Source of the DNA: an uncultured Actinomycetes bacterium
Lineage (GTDB): Bacteria; Actinomycetota; Acidimicrobiia; Acidimicrobiales; Microtrichaceae
Reading direction: 5' to 3'
DNA length: 9,294 nucleotides
Assembly: GCA_903941145.1 (NCBI GenBank)
Contig: CAJANQ010000003.1
Coordinates: forward strand, 1 to 9,294
Shown here: piece after piece, positions 6,081-9,294 of the stretch
Layout: each line of letters begins with the position of its first letter
How positions within the stretch are numbered: the first letter of the stretch is position 1
The notes under the pieces: generated by a model
Databases searched by the model: none
What the model was told of the DNA's origin: nothing
Seen by the model: the letters and a program-made list of their open reading frames with translations, nothing else
Translations under genes and position numbers: made by a program

Positions 6081-6093
6081 CCGCGGACCGCGG
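6081..6093. repeat. CCGCGG-A-CCGCGG symmetric element between ftsX and the redoxin gene
   Basis: Two CCGCGG palindromes separated by one base make a 13-bp inverted repeat that almost fills the 26-bp gap between the ftsX stop and the redoxin ATG. In RNA it could form a short 4-bp stem-loop. It may tune translation or transcript stability, or be chance in GC-rich sequence. Confidence 0.5.
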
Positions 6094-6094
6094 G

Positions 6095-6991
6095 TCAGAT
6101 CTTCAGGAAGCGGCTCACGGCGATGCCGGAGCCAACGGCGCCGGTGAGCGCACCGACGAAGAAGATCACCACGATCGCCAGCCAGAGGTCGCCGGAGGAC
6201 CAGCGGATCTGGTTGAGCAGCTCGAACGCCACCTGGTTCACGAAGTTCTTCTTCCAGAGGGCGTCGAAGCCCCACGCGCCGAGCGCGGCCAGGAGCGCCC
6301 CGGAGAGTCCGTGGACCAGGCCCTCCACCATGAACGGCAGACGGATGAACCAGTTCGACGCGCCCACGAGGCGCATGACCTCGATCTCCCGACGGCGCGC
6401 GAACACGGCCGTCCGGATGGTGTTGAAGATCAGCAGCACCGAGGCGGCGATGAGGATGCCGCCCACGATCAGGACCCACGTGTTGAGCGTGCGCAGGGAC
6501 CGCTGGACCTGCCGCGCGTACTCCGCGGCGTACTCCACTCGCAGTACGCCGGCCTTCGACTTGAACTGCTTGCCGACCGCGGCGACGACGTCGGCGTCGG
6601 TGGACTTGGGCAGGACCCGGAAGCTCTGCGGGAGCTCGTCGGGCTTGATGGTCGACACCAGGTCGGGCTGGTCGGCGAAGAGGCGCTTGAACTCGGCGAA
6701 GGTCTTGTCCTTGCCGTAGAAGTCCACCTTGCGGACCTGCGGGCTCTCGTCGAGGTCCTTCTTGATGGACTTGATCTGCTCGGCCGTGGCCTCGGGCTTC
6801 ATGTAGATGAACAGCTGCACGTCGGACCGCAGGCCCAGGAAGCTGTTGTTGATGCCCTTGCCGATCAGGAAGCTGGCGGCCACGAGCGAGAGCGACACGG
6901 CCACCGTGAGCACTGCCGCGATGGTCAGGGTCGCGTTGCGCCGGAGGTTGGACCCGGTCTCCTTGAGGACATAGTCGAGACGGACGGCCAT
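6095..6991 (-). CDS. ftsX: Cell division protein FtsX, 298 aa
   Basis: This is the membrane half of the FtsEX complex. FtsEX resembles an ABC transporter but does not transport: it passes ATP-driven motion to peptidoglycan hydrolases outside the membrane during division. The layout is canonical. A cytoplasmic N-terminus (YVLKETGSNLRRN, 7-19) leads into TM1 (about 22-44), then an extracellular domain (about 45-165) that would bind the hydrolase. TM2 (about 171-192), the conserved cytoplasmic RRREIEVMRLVGAS (199-212), TM3 (about 221-242) and TM4 (about 268-290) complete the permease fold. The ATG at 6991 follows ftsE by 7 bp, and its GTGAGG ribosome-binding site overlaps the ftsE stop, which points to translational coupling. 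No partner hydrolase gene follows; the next gene is a redoxin. Confidence 0.96.
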   Translation of the reverse strand: MAVRLDYVLKETGSNLRRNATLTIAAVLTVAVSLSLVAASFLIGKGINNSFLGLRSDVQLFIYMKPEATAEQIKSIKKDLDESPQVRKVDFYGKDKTFAEFKRLFADQPDLVSTIKPDELPQSFRVLPKSTDADVVAAVGKQFKSKAGVLRVEYAAEYARQVQRSLRTLNTWVLIVGGILIAASVLLIFNTIRTAVFARRREIEVMRLVGASNWFIRLPFMVEGLVHGLSGALLAALGAWGFDALWKKNFVNQVAFELLNQIRWSSGDLWLAIVVIFFVGALTGAVGSGIAVSRFLKI

Positions 6992-6998
6992 CAGTGCC

Positions 6999-7676
<678 letters not shown>

Positions 7677-7720
7677 GGGAGTGTGCGCAACCGGCCGGAG
7701 CAGCCCGTTACAGAACGATG

Positions 7721-7726
7721 ACGCTA
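7721..7726 (-). promoter_or_regulatory. Possible -10 element for ftsE
   Basis: On the minus strand, TAGCGT matches TANNNT and lies 44 bases before the ftsE ATG, just after the intergenic stem-loop. No recognisable -35 box was found at 16-18 bp. It is offered only because the 103-bp gap and the stem-loop make a separate ftsE promoter likely. Confidence 0.2.
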
Positions 7727-7733
7727 CCCGTCC

Positions 7734-7768
7734 CCCGGCCGCATGTGGGGTACCCCTGTGCGACCGGG
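7734..7768 (-). terminator. Strong stem-loop between prfB and ftsE
   Basis: In the minus-strand transcript, CCCGGTCGCA (7768-7759) pairs with TGCGGCCGGG (7743-7734) over ten positions, with one G-U wobble. The inner part contains the perfect palindrome GGGGTACCCC (7756-7747), which would cap the structure after a small internal loop. It begins 12 bases after the prfB stop. No U-tract follows (the next bases are GGACGGG). It is therefore either a U-less actinobacterial terminator of secA-prfB transcripts or a processing/stability structure ahead of ftsE. Confidence 0.6.
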
Positions 7769-7780
7769 TCCGGGCAGGGG

Positions 7781-8893
7781 TCAGGCAGTGATGCCCTCGG
7801 CCCGCTGCCAGCGCAGGAACGCCTCCATGAGGCCGTCCAGGTCGCCGTCGAGCACTGCGTCGGGATTGGTGAGCTCGAGGCCCGACCGCAGGTCCTTGAC
7901 CTGCTGGTAGGGCTGCAGGACGTAGTTGCGGTCCTGGCTGCCGAAGTCCACCGCCGAGGTCTCGCCCCGGATGGCGTCGATCTCGGCCTGGCGCTTCTGG
8001 TGCTCGAGGTCGAGCAGCTTGGACTTGAGCATCGCCATCGCCCGGTCCTTGTTCTGGTGCTGGGACCGTTCGTTCTGGCAGGACGTCACCACGCCGGTCG
8101 GCAGGTGGGTGATGCGGACGGCGGAGTCCGTCACGTTGACGTGCTGGCCACCGGCGCCGGACGACCGGTACACGTCGATACGCAGGTCCTTGTCGTCGAT
8201 CTCGATGTTGGAGTCGACGTCGTCGATGAACGGCGTCACCTTGACCGAGGCAAAGCTGGTCTGACGGCGCGCGTTGTTGTCGAACGGCGAGATGCGCACC
8301 AGACGGTGGACGCCGTGCTCGGCCCGCAGCCAGCCGTAGGCGAGGCGGCCCTTGACGGTGAACTCGGCCGACGAGATCCCGGCCTCGGTGCCGTCGGTGG
8401 CGGCCTCGATGGCGGTGTCGAACCCGTGGCGCTCGGCCCAGCGCAGGTACATGCGCAGGAGCATCTCGGCCCAGTCCTGGGCGTCCACGCCGCCGGCGCC
8501 CGAGTTGATCTCGACGATGGCGTCACGGTCGTCGTACTCGCCGGTGAACAGCGCACGGGTCTCCATGCGGCCGAACTCCGCGGCGAGCGTGTCGAGCTCC
8601 CGCTCGATCTCCGGCTCGAGCGACTCGTCCTTCTCCTCGCGGGCCAGGTCGGAGAGGGTCTCGACGTCCTCGATGCGGCCGGCGAGCGAGTCGTACAGGT
8701 TCAGGTCGTCCTCGAGCTCGGCGAACTCGCGCTGGAGCACCTGGGCGGCAGCGGCGTCGTCCCACAGGTCGGGGCGGCCCAGCTCGGCCTCGAGCTGGGG
8801 GCGCCGGGCGCGGAGCTCGGCGACGCGCAGGTACTCGGCCGCCTCGTCGAGGCGGACGCGGAGCGCGGCGGTTCGGGGGGAGAAGTCCTGCAC
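7781..8893 (-). CDS. prfB: Peptide chain release factor 2 (RF2), 370 aa
   Basis: RF2 recognises UGA and UAA stop codons on the ribosome and triggers release of the finished protein. The discriminator tripeptide SPF is at 202-204 and identifies RF2 (RF1 has a PxT-type motif). The catalytic loop RSSGAGGQHVNVTDSAVR (243-260) carries GGQ at 248-250, where the Gln is normally N5-methylated. The N-terminal helical domain is at about 1-110, and EINSGAGGVDAQDWAEML (128-145) is the conserved entry to the core. The start codon is GTG 8893, set by a GAGGA site four bases upstream, 12 bp after secA. The frame is continuous from this start, so the CTTTGA-type +1 programmed frameshift known in many bacteria is absent. 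The gene itself ends in TGA, the codon its product reads. Confidence 0.97.
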   Translation of the reverse strand: MQDFSPRTAALRVRLDEAAEYLRVAELRARRPQLEAELGRPDLWDDAAAAQVLQREFAELEDDLNLYDSLAGRIEDVETLSDLAREEKDESLEPEIERELDTLAAEFGRMETRALFTGEYDDRDAIVEINSGAGGVDAQDWAEMLLRMYLRWAERHGFDTAIEAATDGTEAGISSAEFTVKGRLAYGWLRAEHGVHRLVRISPFDNNARRQTSFASVKVTPFIDDVDSNIEIDDKDLRIDVYRSSGAGGQHVNVTDSAVRITHLPTGVVTSCQNERSQHQNKDRAMAMLKSKLLDLEHQKRQAEIDAIRGETSAVDFGSQDRNYVLQPYQQVKDLRSGLELTNPDAVLDGDLDGLMEAFLRWQRAEGITA

Positions 8894-8897
8894 GGGG

Positions 8898-8902
8898 TCC
8901 TC
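8898..8902 (-). promoter_or_regulatory. Ribosome-binding site fixing the prfB GTG start
   Basis: GAGGA on the minus strand sits four bases before GTG 8893, within the 12-bp space after the secA stop. It supports the GTG start and translation from a secA-prfB message. Confidence 0.7.
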
Positions 8903-8905
8903 AGG

Positions 8906-9294
8906 TCAGGCAGCGCCGTGGCACTGCTTGTACTTCTTGCCGCTGCCGCACGGGCACGGGGCGTTGCGGGGCGTCTTGTCCATGTCGCTCTTGACGACCG
9001 GCTGCTGGGCGACCTCCTCGGCCGCGGTGGCCGGGACCTCGCCGTCGGCGGCCGACACGGGGACGTTGCTGAACCCGTCGGACTCGGAGGGGTCCTCCGG
9101 CGCCGAGTAGGACAGTCCGGTGGCGGGCATCGCCGCCTGCTCCTCGACCGTCTGGACATGCATCACGTACTGGACGTACTCGCGGTCGACGGTGGACATG
9201 AGCTGCCCGAACATCTCGAAGCCCTCACGCTGCCACTCGGTGAGCGGGTCCTTCTGGCCCAGCGCCCGAAGGTTGATGCCCTCCTGGAGGTAGT
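8906..9294 (-). CDS. secA: Preprotein translocase ATPase SecA, C-terminal end (rest outside window)
   Basis: SecA is the cytosolic ATPase that drives unfolded preproteins through SecYEG. Only the last 129 codons or so are here, and the frame stays open to the right edge. The first visible residues, YLQEGINLRALGQKDPL followed by TEWQREGFEMF, are the conserved helical-wing/scaffold end of SecA. A variable Ala/Glu/Ser-rich linker (visible residues about 50-100) follows, and then the C-terminal zinc-binding domain NAPCPCGSGKKYKQCHG. Its ligands are C-x-C-x8-C-H: two Cys near 8948-8956, then Cys and His at 8918-8923. This domain normally contacts SecB, lipid or the ribosome. The ATG at 9214 is internal and not a start. 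prfB begins 12 bp downstream, so the two are probably co-transcribed, an order also found in other bacteria. Confidence 0.96.
   Translation of the reverse strand, partial: YLQEGINLRALGQKDPLTEWQREGFEMFGQLMSTVDREYVQYVMHVQTVEEQAAMPATGLSYSAPEDPSESDGFSNVPVSAADGEVPATAAEEVAQQPVVKSDMDKTPRNAPCPCGSGKKYKQCHGAA

Noticed and set aside
6069..6479. N-terminal extension of the redoxin to 330 residues
   Set aside because: The extension overlaps the C-terminal half of ftsX in another frame and looks like an Arg/Pro/Gly shadow; the redoxin fold begins right after ATG 6068.
8780..8893. Programmed +1 frameshift in prfB
   Set aside because: No CTTTGA-type site or early in-frame stop is present, and the N-terminal helical domain is continuous from the GTG start.

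Overview
The window is GC-rich, densely coded DNA that reads as the chromosome of a high-GC actinobacterium. The evidence is a strong G/C bias at third codon positions, GTG starts alongside ATG, nine TGA stops and one TAG among the ten genes whose ends are visible, and the conserved housekeeping order secA-prfB-ftsE-ftsX. The MMPL exporter and the multi-membrane-span DUF2157 protein also fit Actinobacteria. A lineage such as Acidimicrobiia is possible, but that is a guess from gene order and protein style and cannot be settled here. No insertion sequence, phage gene, CRISPR array, tRNA or rRNA was seen.

Layout. At the left edge is the 3' part of a DUF1295 (steroid 5-alpha-reductase-like) membrane enzyme on the + strand. 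It converges, across a 25-bp gap, on a minus-strand group transcribed right to left: yccF (two-repeat inner-membrane protein), a DUF2157-type membrane protein, then a 777-residue MMPL/RND-type exporter. The MMPL gene has an unusually structured, C-rich leader. Divergent from yccF is a + strand protein-L-isoaspartate O-methyltransferase gene (pcm). It converges on the end of a second minus-strand block across a 100-bp gap that carries a small 8-bp tandem repeat.

The second block (right to left) is the C-terminal end of secA, then prfB (peptide chain release factor 2, with no programmed frameshift), ftsE and ftsX (divisome ABC transporter-like complex), and a peroxiredoxin/thioredoxin-fold protein. 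Spacings are 12 bp (secA-prfB), 103 bp (prfB-ftsE, containing a strong stem-loop), 7 bp (ftsE-ftsX) and 26 bp (ftsX-redoxin). This suggests a secA-prfB unit and an ftsE-ftsX-redoxin unit, possibly joined by read-through.

Functionally the window joins protein export (SecA), translation termination (RF2), cell division and peptidoglycan hydrolase control (FtsEX), repair of aged proteins (Pcm), redox chemistry, and envelope functions (MMPL, YccF, DUF2157, DUF1295). I do not see a clear novel multi-gene system. The points most worth a second look are non-coding: the folded leader of the MMPL gene, the prfB-ftsE stem-loop, and several short inverted or tandem repeats between genes. The redoxin gene placed directly behind ftsX is also notable.
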